64,000 nucleotides of DNA from Bradyrhizobium retamae (GCF_001440415.1 NZ_LLYA01000161.1:19409-83408), one strand, 5' to 3'. Positions 26,577 through 34,920 are shown, counted from the first letter of the stretch. Numbers and translations: made by a program. Notes: generated from the sequence alone by a model not told the origin.

Positions 26577-28181
26577 TTAGTTGGCGCGGCCTTCCGCTTG
26601 TCGCGCGACGTGACGCAGTACATCCTTCGGCAAGGCATGCGCGACGGCGCCCGGCGGCTCGGTCCCGATTTCGTGGCCGCGGCCGCGAATCAGCCGTTCG
26701 TAGGAGGCGATCAGGGTGGTGTAGGGGTTGACCCAGATCCAGCCGTCACGCGTGAACACCTGCACGTCGAAGTGGAGGTGGTATGACGTGCCGTTCGGGA
26801 AATCGAGATAGTTGGAGACCACGCCGATCTTCTCGCCCTCGGCGACCCGACGCCCGTTGAGGATGCCGTCCGCATCCATGGCTGACGGGTTCATGTGCAT
26901 GTAACGGAAACGGATGTGCTCGTTGCCTGTATTGATCTGCAGCGTTGCCGCCTGTTGCTTTAGCGACCGGATGACGACGCCGTCGCGGACGGCGACGACC
27001 GCCTGCTTCCTCGGATGGCAGGCGTTGTCGGCGCTGCTGTTCGGCGGGCAGGGCGCGGGGCGGATGTCCTGGCCCTGGTGACCGAAGCCGGCTGCACATT
27101 GGCCGACCTGGAAGCTGCGGGCTTCGCAAAAATTGTCCCGCCACGGATAGACGCCTTGATAGGTGCGTTGGCGTTCGCCGGATTTGCGCCTGGCGAACTG
27201 CTGCGAGCTGACCCGGGCCGGAGCTTTCTCCAGCGGAAAGCGGATCTGCGAATAGGCGACGAGGTCGGCGCGGCCGCCGCGCCTGCGCGCGCCGCTGTTG
27301 GCAATGATGTCACCGCTCGGACGATAGCTGAAGTCGGGCGAAAGGGTGGCCGGCCGTTCGGCAACCTCAGAGGGCACGTCGAAGCGCGGTCGCCCCGGCT
27401 GGCCTCCGGCGATGCGCAGCGCCTTCAGAAAGCGCTCGGCAATCGGGTAAGCCTCGCGGCAGGCCAGCCGCCGTGACCGCGGCGCCGAATCGAGGCATTG
27501 GATCGACACCACATAGGGCACGCCGAAACGGGTGAAGGCGTAGCGCACATAACCTTCGCGAATGAAACGGCGCATGTCCGGAAATTGCGACGCCAGCGCC
27601 CTGACCGGCTCGCCACGGCCGCTGAGCGGATCGGCGAGATCGTAGACCAGGACCGAGCCCGTAATCTGCACCTCGACCGGCCGGGCGAAAGTTCGAGACG
27701 GCAGGCCGTCACCGGCGCCGGGGTCCAACGAAAACACCGCGTCGTAGCCGGAGGGGCCGGCGTAAAACAAGTCGACGGGGCGGAAGCCGGCCTGGTGGCG
27801 TGACACCGACGGATGGTGCGTACCACCGGCTTCGGCCTCGAGATAGGCCGCGGTATCAAAGGGCAACAGCACCGGCACCGGACTGCGGCCGATCCCGGCG
27901 AATATCGCCGAATTGATCGCGTTCAACTGCACCAGCGCGGGCGCAGAGCGCGGATCCCATGCCGGCACCCGCCGCTGGCCTGCGAAGGCAAAGCGCTGCG
28001 GGATCGCCGGCTGTGAACTGATCTCGCTGCGAAGCTGATCCAGAACGGCGCGCCATTCGACGCGAACGGCCGACATCGACGGCGTTCTGAACTCATTGGC
28101 GGAAACGATTGATATCCCGGCGGGAAGCAAACAAAAGGCTGCCAGCCAACGCGAGAGCAAGCGGACAGCCTTCGTACCCAA
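26577..28181 (-). CDS. M23 family metallopeptidase (LytM-like), exported
   Basis: A 534-residue protein with an N-terminal signal peptide (cleavage near SANE, residue 29). The C-terminal LytM domain has its first zinc ligand in GFGHQGQDIRP and the HxH motif in SYHLHFDVQV. The long middle part (about residues 40-330) has no clear family. It could be an endopeptidase of peptidoglycan or a regulator of amidases. It follows efp on the same strand 38 bases away. Confidence 0.88.
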   Translation of the reverse strand: MGTKAVRLLSRWLAAFCLLPAGISIVSANEFRTPSMSAVRVEWRAVLDQLRSEISSQPAIPQRFAFAGQRRVPAWDPRSAPALVQLNAINSAIFAGIGRSPVPVLLPFDTAAYLEAEAGGTHHPSVSRHQAGFRPVDLFYAGPSGYDAVFSLDPGAGDGLPSRTFARPVEVQITGSVLVYDLADPLSGRGEPVRALASQFPDMRRFIREGYVRYAFTRFGVPYVVSIQCLDSAPRSRRLACREAYPIAERFLKALRIAGGQPGRPRFDVPSEVAERPATLSPDFSYRPSGDIIANSGARRRGGRADLVAYSQIRFPLEKAPARVSSQQFARRKSGERQRTYQGVYPWRDNFCEARSFQVGQCAAGFGHQGQDIRPAPCPPNSSADNACHPRKQAVVAVRDGVVIRSLKQQAATLQINTGNEHIRFRYMHMNPSAMDADGILNGRRVAEGEKIGVVSNYLDFPNGTSYHLHFDVQVFTRDGWIWVNPYTTLIASYERLIRGRGHEIGTEPPGAVAHALPKDVLRHVARQAEGRAN

Positions 28182-28218
28182 TGCATCGCCCCCCGGCGTA
28201 TGCTCCTATGGCGCGGTC

Positions 28219-28785
28219 TTAATCCTTTGCGCGTTCGACGTAGGAGCCGTCCTCGGTCATGACCACGATCCGTGTTCCCGTTCCAATGTGCGGCGGCACC
28301 GAGGTCCGCACGCCGTTGGAGAGGATAGCAGGCTTGTAGGAGGAAGACGCGGTCTGACCCTTGGTGACCGGCTCGGTCTCCACAACTTCCAGGGTTGCGC
28401 GCTGCGGCAACTGGATGGCGACCGGATTCAGGTCGTGCATCGATAGCTTCACCGTCATGTTTTCCTGCAGGTAAGGCGCGGACGAACCCACGATCTCCTT
28501 CGAGACCTGGACCTGGTCATAGGTCTCGGCATTCATAAAGTGGAAGCCGTCGGCATCCTCGTAGAGGTAGTTGAAATTGCGGTCCTCGACGGTGGCCTTT
28601 TCGACCTGGTCAGTGGTCTTGTAGCGTTCCGACACCTTCACGCCGTCGCCAATGCGGCGCATTTCGATCTGGCTGACCGGGGTTCCCTTGCCGGGATGGA
28701 TGTTCTCGGCCGACAGCACGACATAGAGCTTGCCGTCTTGCTCGATGACGTTGCCCTTGCGAATAGAACTGGCGATGACTTTCAA
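28219..28785 (-). CDS. efp: Elongation factor P, TTG start
   Basis: A 188-residue translation factor that relieves ribosome stalling at consecutive prolines. The start is read as TTG at 28785 because this gives the family start (M)KVIASSIRKGN and the standard length; the next upstream start, ATG at 28845, would add 20 residues foreign to EF-P. The modified Lys is residue 33 in NIHPGKGTPV, and the C-terminal OB fold ends MTEDGSYVERAKD. The divergent epmA-epmB genes supply its beta-lysyl modification. Confidence 0.93.
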   Translation of the reverse strand: MKVIASSIRKGNVIEQDGKLYVVLSAENIHPGKGTPVSQIEMRRIGDGVKVSERYKTTDQVEKATVEDRNFNYLYEDADGFHFMNAETYDQVQVSKEIVGSSAPYLQENMTVKLSMHDLNPVAIQLPQRATLEVVETEPVTKGQTASSSYKPAILSNGVRTSVPPHIGTGTRIVVMTEDGSYVERAKD

Positions 28786-29259
28786 AGCTGTTTTCCCGAA
28801 TTTCTGGCCTTTGACCGAACCGGACATTTGTGTCCGCAGGGCCAATCAGGCGGTTTCGGGCTGCAACATACTGATTTTGCCCGTCGATGCCAGCGTTTTA
28901 CGGCCGTCCCGGCGAGCTGCTTGAAGCTGCAAATAGCCGGATTTCGTCGTGTTATAATGACGCGTGCGGCAAGCAATTGAACGATGGGTCGACCGTTGCT
29001 GATGGGCTTGAAAGCAATGGTTTAAGCGGTTCGCGAAGATCCGCAGCTTCAGCGGGATGCGGCGACATCGATCGGGCGAATGGACAAGGAGAGCGTCTTT
29101 CGACATGAAATGACGAAGCTGGAGCTGGATCTTGCCGCTTCCTCCGGCTCGCCATGTCGAACGCAAAGAAAGTCGAATAATATCAATGATATCTGCCGTT
29201 TTCCTGAGCGCCTTGATTGGCTCCGCGGAGGATGCTCGGTGGATTCGGAACCGCCTGTG
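28786..29259. other. Divergent intergenic region between efp and epmA
   Basis: About 470 bases holding the promoters of both directions. TATAAT at 28953-28958 is a possible -10 element on the plus strand, but no good -35 element sits 17 bases upstream. No small gene or RNA is recognised. Confidence 0.45.
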
Positions 29260-30312
29260 ATGGCTGACATCGACCAGGTCTCGCCTTGGTGGTCGCCCAC
29301 GCGGCATGCCGATCGAAAGCCGTTCCTGATGGCGCGTGCCGCGATCACGAGGGCAGTGCGAGGCTGGTTCGACGAGCAGGGTTTTACCGAGGTGGAAACC
29401 GGCATCCTGCAGGTCTCGCCGGGCAACGAGACGCATCTGCATGCCCCACGCACTGAAATCATCAGCCACGATGGCACCCGCGCGACGCGCTATTTGCGAA
29501 CGTCGCCGGAATTTGCCGCCAAGAAACTGCTCGCCGCCGGTGAAGCCAAAATCTTCGAATTGGCGCGCGTGTTCCGCGACCGTGAGCGCGGCGATCTGCA
29601 TCTGCCCGAATTCACGATGCTGGAGTGGTATCGTGCCGACGCAGGCTATGATGCCGTTATGGCCGACACCATCGCCGTGATCGCACATGCGGCGCAGGCG
29701 ACCGGGACGGGGCAGTTTTCGTTCCGGGGCAGAACGGCCGATCCCTTCGCCGAGCCGGAACTGCTGACGGTGGCATCCGCGTTCGACCGCTTTGCCGGGA
29801 TCGATCTGTTGGCCACAATCACTGATGGCGAGGGCGAACGCGCGTCGCTTGCGGCGGCAGCAAGGCCGCGGGTGCGGATCACTGATGACGACACCTGGTC
29901 GGATATTTTCAGCAAAGTGCTGGTCGAGCATGTCGAACCGAATCTGGGGCAGGGGCGTTTGACTATCTTGTTCGAATATCCGGCGCCGGAAGCAGCCCTC
30001 GCTCGGGCGAAAGCGTCCGATCCGCGCGTCGCCGAACGTTTTGAGGTCTATGCTTGCGGCGTCGAACTCGCCAACGGATTTGGCGAATTGACCGATGCCG
30101 GCGAGCAGCGCCGCCGTTTCGCCGCTGATATGGACGAGAAGGAGCGGCGCTACGGCGAGCGCTATCCGCTGGATGAGGATTTTCTCGCAGCGGTCGCCGC
30201 GATGCCGCCGTCGAGCGGCGTCGCGCTCGGTTTCGATCGGCTGGTGATGCTGGCAAGCGGCGCGCTGCGGGTGGACCAGGTGGTGTGGACGCCACCGGCA
30301 GGAGAGACATGA
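29260..30312 (+). CDS. epmA: EF-P--(R)-beta-lysine ligase
   Basis: A 350-residue paralogue of the class II lysyl-tRNA synthetase catalytic core lacking the anticodon-binding domain, as expected for EpmA/GenX/PoxA. Visible motifs: ARVFRDRERGDLHLPEFTMLEWYR (motif 2 region) and SGVALGFDRLVML (motif 3). It attaches (R)-beta-lysine to Lys33 of EF-P. ATG 29260 gives the family length; longer upstream frames begin with unrelated residues. Its stop overlaps the epmB start (ATGA). Confidence 0.92.
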   Translation: MADIDQVSPWWSPTRHADRKPFLMARAAITRAVRGWFDEQGFTEVETGILQVSPGNETHLHAPRTEIISHDGTRATRYLRTSPEFAAKKLLAAGEAKIFELARVFRDRERGDLHLPEFTMLEWYRADAGYDAVMADTIAVIAHAAQATGTGQFSFRGRTADPFAEPELLTVASAFDRFAGIDLLATITDGEGERASLAAAARPRVRITDDDTWSDIFSKVLVEHVEPNLGQGRLTILFEYPAPEAALARAKASDPRVAERFEVYACGVELANGFGELTDAGEQRRRFAADMDEKERRYGERYPLDEDFLAAVAAMPPSSGVALGFDRLVMLASGALRVDQVVWTPPAGET

Positions 30313-31400
30313 ACAGGATCGATCCGAAACTTTTGACAACGCTGCGGCAGCCCGCCGATCTCATCGAGAGGGGGTTGGCGAAGACGGCCGATCTCGCCGA
30401 CCTCGAGCGGGTTGCCGCGCGCTACGCCATCGCGGTGACGCCAGATATCGCGAACCTGATCGACACGGAAAATCCTGACGATCCGATCGCGCGGCAATTC
30501 ATTCCGAGCGCGCTCGAACTAATGAATGCGCCCGGTGAAAATGCCGATCCGATCGGCGACGACGCGCATTCGCCGGTCACCGGCATCGTCCATCGCTATC
30601 CGGATCGCGCACTGCTTAAGCTGGTACATGTCTGCGCGGTGTATTGCCGCTTCTGCTTCCGCCGCGAGATGGTCGGGCCTGGCAAGGCAACGGCGCTGTC
30701 CGAGGCCGCCTATCGCGACGCGCTGGACTATATCCGCAAGAACAGTGAAATCTGGGAAGTCATCCTGACCGGCGGCGATCCGCTGATGCTGTCGCCACGG
30801 CGGCTGGCTGAGATCATGACGGATCTCGCCGCCATCGATCACGTCAAGATCGTTCGCATCCACACCCGCGTGCCAGTGGCTGCGCCTGCGCGCGTCGATG
30901 GCGATATGATCAGGGCGTTAAAAGCTGACGGCGCAACGACCTGGATCGCCGTTCACGCCAATCATCCGCGCGAACTGTCGGGCGAGGCCCGCGCCGCCTG
31001 CGCGCGGCTGGCCGACGCCGGCATTCCGCTGGTGAGCCAGACGGTGCTGCTTCGGGGCGTCAATGACGATGTCGCAACGCTGGAATCGCTGATGCGGACC
31101 TTTGTTGAAAACCGAATCAAGCCCTATTACCTGCATCATGGCGATCTGGCGCCGGGGACCGGACATCTGCGCACTACCATTGCAGAGGGACGGGAACTGA
31201 TGCGCAACTTGCGCGGCCGCGTTTCGGGCCTGTGCCAGCCGGATTACGTGCTCGACATTCCCGGCGGCCATGGAAAGACGCCGATTGGACCGAATTATTT
31301 GTCGCATGCAAGTTCCGGGGAATGTGAACTATCCTCTGAAGCGCAGTATCGTATCGTCGACTATTGCGGAGACGTTCACCTCTATCCGCCGAAGCCGTGA
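30309..31400 (+). CDS. epmB: EF-P-specific lysine 2,3-aminomutase (radical SAM)
   Basis: A 363-residue radical SAM, PLP-dependent aminomutase that turns L-lysine into (R)-beta-lysine for EpmA. The 4Fe-4S cysteines are 109, 113 and 116 in HVCAVYCRFCFRRE. EVILTGGDPLMLSPRRL and LLRGVNDDV fit the family. The PLP lysine is probably the one in GGHGKTPIGP. It lacks the long C-terminal domain of the catabolic KamA enzymes. Translationally coupled to epmA. Confidence 0.92.
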   Translation: MNRIDPKLLTTLRQPADLIERGLAKTADLADLERVAARYAIAVTPDIANLIDTENPDDPIARQFIPSALELMNAPGENADPIGDDAHSPVTGIVHRYPDRALLKLVHVCAVYCRFCFRREMVGPGKATALSEAAYRDALDYIRKNSEIWEVILTGGDPLMLSPRRLAEIMTDLAAIDHVKIVRIHTRVPVAAPARVDGDMIRALKADGATTWIAVHANHPRELSGEARAACARLADAGIPLVSQTVLLRGVNDDVATLESLMRTFVENRIKPYYLHHGDLAPGTGHLRTTIAEGRELMRNLRGRVSGLCQPDYVLDIPGGHGKTPIGPNYLSHASSGECELSSEAQYRIVDYCGDVHLYPPKP

Positions 31401-31407
31401 TCGGGCG

Positions 31408-31621
31408 ATGACGGAGCACGGCGAGGAGAAAACGGGAGCCGCCGGAAGACGAGGGCCATCGCGGAATCGAAAACGCCGTTCTGCTCGGCTTCTTCGTGCT
31501 GCTTGTGGCCGCCGGAATCTGGTTGCTCGGCACCATGGCAGATGTACGAAAGGCACAGGACTGCGCTGCCCAGGGACGGCGAAACTGCGCAACGATCGAC
31601 GTGCCCGAACGGACACGATAA
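31408..31621 (+). pseudogene. Small single-helix membrane protein with a frameshift
   Basis: An ATG at 31408, eight bases after epmB, opens with MTEHGEEKTGA, but the rest of the protein lies one frame away: PEDEGHRGIENAV, then the membrane helix LLGFFVLLVAAGIWLLGTMADV and RKAQDCAAQGRRNCATIDVPERTR to TAA 31619-31621. The second frame has a stop just before the ATG and no start of its own before the helix. The span is 214 bases, not a multiple of three. The break is near 31440-31450. A sequencing indel is the alternative. Confidence 0.6.
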
Positions 31622-31647
31622 AGGAATCTAAAAGGCGGAGAATCGGG

Positions 31648-31899
31648 ATGCAAAGAACAATCTTGTCAGTCGCGCTGATGGTCCTGATCGGCATGCCTGC
31701 TGCGTTCGCGCAGGGCGGGACGTCGACAATGCCAAAGAATGGCCCGAGTGCCGGAAAGATTCCGGAGGCGCCGATCGGACACCGTCAGCCCCGCCGCAGC
31801 GACGTGCCCGAAAAGAACCAGCCCGACCCGAACGATCCCTTGAGCAAGGAAAACGCCGCGCTCGACCGCAAGATCAAGAGCATCTGTCGCGGCTGCTAG
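31648..31899 (+). CDS. Small secreted protein, unknown function
   Basis: An 83-residue protein with a signal peptide (MQRTILSVALMVLIGMPAAFAQ, cleaved near residue 22). The mature part is polar and Pro/Lys-rich, ending KIKSICRGC with two cysteines. AAGGCGGAG precedes the ATG. Likely periplasmic. I do not recognise the family. Confidence 0.65.
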   Translation: MQRTILSVALMVLIGMPAAFAQGGTSTMPKNGPSAGKIPEAPIGHRQPRRSDVPEKNQPDPNDPLSKENAALDRKIKSICRGC

Positions 31900-31938
31900 G
31901 CTGCTAGGCTGATGAAGCAAGCCTGACTCAATGTGATC

Positions 31939-32030
31939 CGTCACCCTGAGGCGGCTGTGCGTAGCGCGGCCCTCGAAGGGCGACGGCCACCAGCCGGGCC
32001 ATTGATCCTTCAGGGCTCGCTTCGCTCGCT
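31939..32030. repeat. Dispersed Rhizobiales-type intergenic repeat (probable)
   Basis: The stretch tccgtcaccctgaggcggc ... cctcgaagggcgacggcc followed by ccttcagggctcgcttcgct looks like a repeat I recall from many Bradyrhizobium intergenic regions. The inverted words ccctgagg / cctcgaaggg and gggctcgcttcgctcgc can form hairpins. A second copy is not present in this window, so the call rests on recall. Confidence 0.45.
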
Positions 32031-32192
32031 AGTTCACGGACCGGCTCACAGGTCGGAAGTCCGCGAAGATGACTGAACCGGCTATCGCCGGGAGAAAACC
32101 GGCCGTCCGGCTTTTCGCCTCGCCCTTTGGCGAGCTTACCGCCGACGAGGAAAACCGCTTCCAGCCGCGCTGGAGGTAGCGTACCGGCATCG

Positions 32193-32300
32193 CTACTGCC
32201 GTTCGCCCAGTTGTTCGGCCAATTCCTCGACCATGTTTTGACGTTCGGGCGGACCAGGCTGCGACGCGTCCGGCTTTTAATTTGAGTCGATGTCAGGCAT
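32193..32300 (-). other. Candidate mini-gene remnant with an in-frame stop
   Basis: On the minus strand an ATG at 32300 gives MPDIDSN, then TAA, and the same frame continues as KPDASQPGPPERQNMVEEL and AEQLGERQ to TAG 32193-32195. Both pieces are polar with no odd codons, suggesting a 35-residue peptide with a nonsense mutation. Evidence is thin; it may be noise beside the repeat. The rest of 31900-32456 holds nothing else I can name. Confidence 0.25.
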
Positions 32301-32456
32301 TCGTATGCGAATGTTGCGCGGCAAATTAAGCGCAAGGTCTCAGGTAAATAACCCAAACAAGCTCGTGCTAAAGTTCAGGCTTGACTTGCCCCAGATCGCA
32401 CATGTGGAGCCACTACCCGCACGCCCGGGAGTTTCGTGTGGTGGTCGGCCTCTGTC

Positions 32457-32648
32457 CTAGCGATGCCGTTGACGTCCCGACCCGGTTTCGTCATCTGCAA
32501 CGCCTATGACCTCGTACTCGAAGACGATGCCTTCTGGATCGTTCACCACGAACCACTCATCGGCGAGGTCCGAGTTTGCAAACACCTTGAGATGGTCACG
32601 GTCGCCGACCTTTTTCTTTGTATCGACGTAAATCCAGACCGTTTTCAT
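32457..32648 (-). CDS. Small conserved hypothetical protein
   Basis: A 63-residue protein starting MKTVWIYVDTKKKVGDRDHL with KVFANSDLADEWF and NDPEGIVFEYEV. The pattern resembles small hypotheticals I recall from Bradyrhizobium genomes. Its ATG overlaps the stop of the broken gene upstream (ATGA at 32645-32648), so the two were once translationally coupled. The C-terminal tail TGSGRQRHR may be extended relative to relatives. Function unknown. Confidence 0.6.
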   Translation of the reverse strand: MKTVWIYVDTKKKVGDRDHLKVFANSDLADEWFVVNDPEGIVFEYEVIGVADDETGSGRQRHR

Positions 32649-32937
32649 CGATCTCGCGCCAGCTTGCGGCCTCCCCAGTGAGGGTCCTTGCGAGATAGGT
32701 TAAACTCCCGAACGTGGCCCCGGTTCAATGCTTTCATGACACCGACGCGCGAACATCGTCGGGCCGCCGAGTCCGCCAACAGCATTTAGCGCCTTGATCG
32801 CGGCCTGCCATTCCGGGGAGAGTGGCTTTTTCCGGCAACGTTGTGATGTAGCTGGCAGCATCGCACGAGGTGACGAGCTTGCTGCCCCCGGTAGCGGGCC
32901 GGCTCTCACGACCCCAGCCCGATTTGCGTTTAGACAT
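32645..32937 (-). pseudogene. Small conserved protein broken by two frameshifts
   Basis: Three frames read in sequence give one continuous protein of about 97 residues: MSKRKSGWGRESRPATGG to YITTLPE in the first, KPLSPEWQAAIKALNAVGG to GPTMFAR in the second, and VMKALNRGHVREFNLSRKD to GGRKLARDR in the third, ending TGA 32645-32647. The first shift is at the A-run near 32830, the second near 32740. From memory a family with AADYIT...PEWQAA...GPTMFARIG.MRALNR...HW.RRKL occurs in Bradyrhizobium, matching across the breaks. The piece after the second break could still start at ATG 32737. Confidence 0.65.
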
Positions 32938-33056
32938 CTCCCTGGCCTGCGAACCATCCAATCGCAGGCGAGGGGAAGGCGCAAGCGAGAACGGCCAAGG
33001 CCACGGCTATCATCCGTTGATGGGAACGAATCGATCATTGTCGGCTTAGTAGCCAA

Positions 33057-33503
33057 ATGATGAGTGACTTCACGCCCAAGAACCGCATCAACAGCGAGCC
33101 AGGACAACCGCGCCGCATACTACCGTGGGTTTTACTTATTCTCCTCGCGGTTGCCATTGCTGCAGTGCTTTGGGCCGGCAATCGAATCGGATCCGAGTCC
33201 CCGCCATCAGCGGCTGTTCACCCCAATGCTGAGCCGTCTCTGGCTGCCGAAATCGCTGACAAGACGGCTAGACATGCTGTGGCCAATCTCCAGCAAACGA
33301 TCCAAGAGCTCCAGGCAGCACAGGAACGTGCCGCGGAACAGATCAGCGGTCTACAGCGGCAGATATCGGCTGAGCAGGGCCAACGTAAGTTGCTTTCGGA
33401 ACAGTTGGGTGGGCTTTCCGCTCGCGTGGATAGTCTCCAAGGATCGAATGCAGCAGCGCCACCCGGCCCGCCGCCACCTGCCAAGAAAGGGCGCGGGCAA
33501 TGA
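33057..33503 (+). CDS. Single-pass membrane protein with coiled coil
   Basis: A 148-residue protein: polar N-terminus, one membrane helix (about residues 22-40, WVLLILLAVAIAAVLWAG), then a periplasmic coiled coil (about residues 62-128, rich in Gln/Glu/Ala heptads such as LQQTIQELQAAQERAAEQ) and a Pro-rich tail PPGPPPPAKKGRGQ. ATGATG at 33057/33060 gives two possible starts. No enzymatic motif. It may scaffold or sense at the envelope. Confidence 0.65.
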   Translation: MMSDFTPKNRINSEPGQPRRILPWVLLILLAVAIAAVLWAGNRIGSESPPSAAVHPNAEPSLAAEIADKTARHAVANLQQTIQELQAAQERAAEQISGLQRQISAEQGQRKLLSEQLGGLSARVDSLQGSNAAAPPGPPPPAKKGRGQ

Positions 33504-33585
33504 GTGAGGGCTCAGCTTCCCCGCGGCTGCTGGACCTTCGGCAGGTTACGACCGGTCAGGATCGTCATGAAGCTGCGCGGCGTAC

Positions 33586-33762
33586 CTAGTAAGTCAAGAC
33601 CAGCAGTCGTTGCACAATCGCGCCTAAGCAGACGAGAACAACCAGTAATTTTAGAAGGTTTGCTAGTTTCCTATCGGGGGCAAACCTTTCGATAGCCCAA
33701 AAACAAATTGCCCCCACGACAACAATGACCAGAACCCCAATCAGAACTGAAATGATCGCCAT
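33586..33762 (-). CDS. Small two-helix membrane protein (Thivi_2564-like)
   Basis: A 58-residue protein, MAIISVLIGVLVIVVVG then AICFWAIERFAPDRKLANLL and KLLVVLVCLGAIVQRLLVLTY. Two hydrophobic helices flank a short polar hinge with FAPDRK. This matches the layout of the small Thivi_2564-type membrane family as I recall it. Function unknown. Confidence 0.65.
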   Translation of the reverse strand: MAIISVLIGVLVIVVVGAICFWAIERFAPDRKLANLLKLLVVLVCLGAIVQRLLVLTY

Positions 33763-33847
33763 GTCGGCATCCCCCGAGCACTGCCTCTAGCGGGGCGAGC
33801 ATCCTAGTGCTGTGGTCCCACGTCAAGAGCTGGCTGGCTCATGCCGT

Positions 33848-33964
33848 TTAGTCATCGATTAGGGAGCCGATAAGCTTCAGCAGCGCTTGGTGTTCTGGGC
33901 CGTTGGCACCGTCTCGGAGAAATTTACCAATGTCCGTGTGGGAGATTTGTCCACCGGAACTCAC
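33848..33964 (-). CDS. Possible short protein, unknown
   Basis: A GTG at 33964 opens a 38-residue frame, (V)SSGGQISHTDIGKFLRD then GANGPEHQALLKLIGSLIDD, ending TAA 33848-33850. The amphipathic, gene-like composition suggests either a short gene or the C-terminal remnant of a longer one, since a stop lies just upstream in frame. No clear ribosome site. Nothing else is recognised in 33763-34106. Confidence 0.3.
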   Translation of the reverse strand: MSSGGQISHTDIGKFLRDGANGPEHQALLKLIGSLIDD

Positions 33965-34106
33965 GTTCGGCTTCCACAAGGTCTAGGGACAACAGCCACC
34001 AAGTATGAGCATGAATCGTCAGCCGCAGATCACAAGTTGACACAAGGAACGACTGCGTCGGGTCTTTTATCTGCAACCCCGGTCGCGATCTTGTCGCCCT
34101 GAATTG

Positions 34107-34437
34107 TCAGTAATCGAGATCCGACAGGAATGTAGTGTTCACGATTTCGAACTCAGAGTCGGACCAAACTTTCATCAACTGCGCACGCGCCAGACGATGC
34201 GCTTCAATGTCTGAAGTCGTGCATCTCACCGCGTGATGATCGATGCCCGAATATCGGCGTGTCGAAGCTTGCCTGCCGATCCTCGCGATTTCCCGACTTC
34301 GGCAAGGTAGATCGTATGTCGAACTTTCCCATCGCCCAACAAAATTGAACGGGAGTTTGCGCAATGTCTGCAATTGCCAAGTTCGGAGCAATCAGAGTTG
34401 CAATCAAGATCGATCGAAAGAATGGTTTAATCATCAC
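34107..34437 (-). pseudogene. Secreted protein gene with several frameshifts
   Basis: ATG 34437 starts a signal peptide (MMIKPFFRSILIATLIAPNL ending AIA) and VQFCWAMGKFDIR. The coherent continuation hops frames: IYLAEVG in one, NREDRQASFD in the first again, then GIDHHAVRCTTSDIEAHRLA and MKVWSDSEFEIVNTTFLSDL DY to TGA 34107-34109 in another. At least three shifts are needed near 34310, 34290 and 34235. The final frame alone is open for 94 codons but its beginning is not protein-like. Family unknown. Confidence 0.5.
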
Positions 34438-34479
34438 ACTATTCCAAAAAATGTCATTTGAGTTGTTGGTCCGAGGCCG

Positions 34480-34731
34480 CTACCGCTTGATAACAGGCTT
34501 GGCGGTTGTCGGAATATCGATCGACGCTGGCCCACCTTTCAGGCGTGCCATCTGAGTTTCGTTCGACGCTCTGAGATCGCGCGCAGGTCCATTTGTAAGA
34601 ACGAGACCGATCGCGACGATGATCGCGGCCAAATAGGTGAGGTATAAGCCGCCAGTCCACCGACGGTAGGTGCGCAGGTCGTTCGCACTCAGTTTGCTGG
34701 GAAATTGCTGGTTGCTCGGAAATTGCTTCAT
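34480..34731 (-). CDS. Small single-pass membrane protein
   Basis: An 83-residue protein with a polar N-terminus (KLSANDLRTYRRWTGGLY), one membrane helix (about residues 30-48, LTYLAAIIVAIGLVLTNG) and a polar C-terminus ending KPVIKR. Gene-like composition and good spacing, but no family that I recognise. Confidence 0.55.
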   Translation of the reverse strand: MKQFPSNQQFPSKLSANDLRTYRRWTGGLYLTYLAAIIVAIGLVLTNGPARDLRASNETQMARLKGGPASIDIPTTAKPVIKR

Positions 34732-34895
34732 CGAAACCTCGTTCGAAATCGGAGCCCCGGCAAAGCAATATTGCGACGTTCAATTTCGTACATGTGAAGT
34801 ATGCCACAGGCCCGCCGATTTTTGCTGCCAGGCGCAGCTTTGACGGCGTCGCGCGGGTGTGTACGCTTCGTAGTGCAGCTTCAATCAAAGCTGGG

Positions 34896-34920
34896 GCAGG
34901 GCGCACCGATCGCGCCCTGC
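34896..34920 (-). terminator. Probable terminator of aroG
   Basis: A perfect 9-bp stem gcagggcgc / gcgccctgc with a 7-base loop, 25 bases after the aroG stop on the minus strand. The following T-content is modest (cccagctttg). Confidence 0.5.

Noticed and set aside
28846..30339. A 497-codon minus-strand frame covering epmA
   Set aside because: EpmA motifs are on the plus strand and overlap epmB by ATGA. The minus frame is a shadow.
31928..32356. A 142-codon minus-strand frame
   Set aside because: It runs through a dispersed intergenic repeat, has no domain and no ribosome site, and shows mixed composition.
33887..34102. A 71-codon plus-strand frame
   Set aside because: It is antisense to a more gene-like minus-strand frame, without ribosome site or recognisable features.
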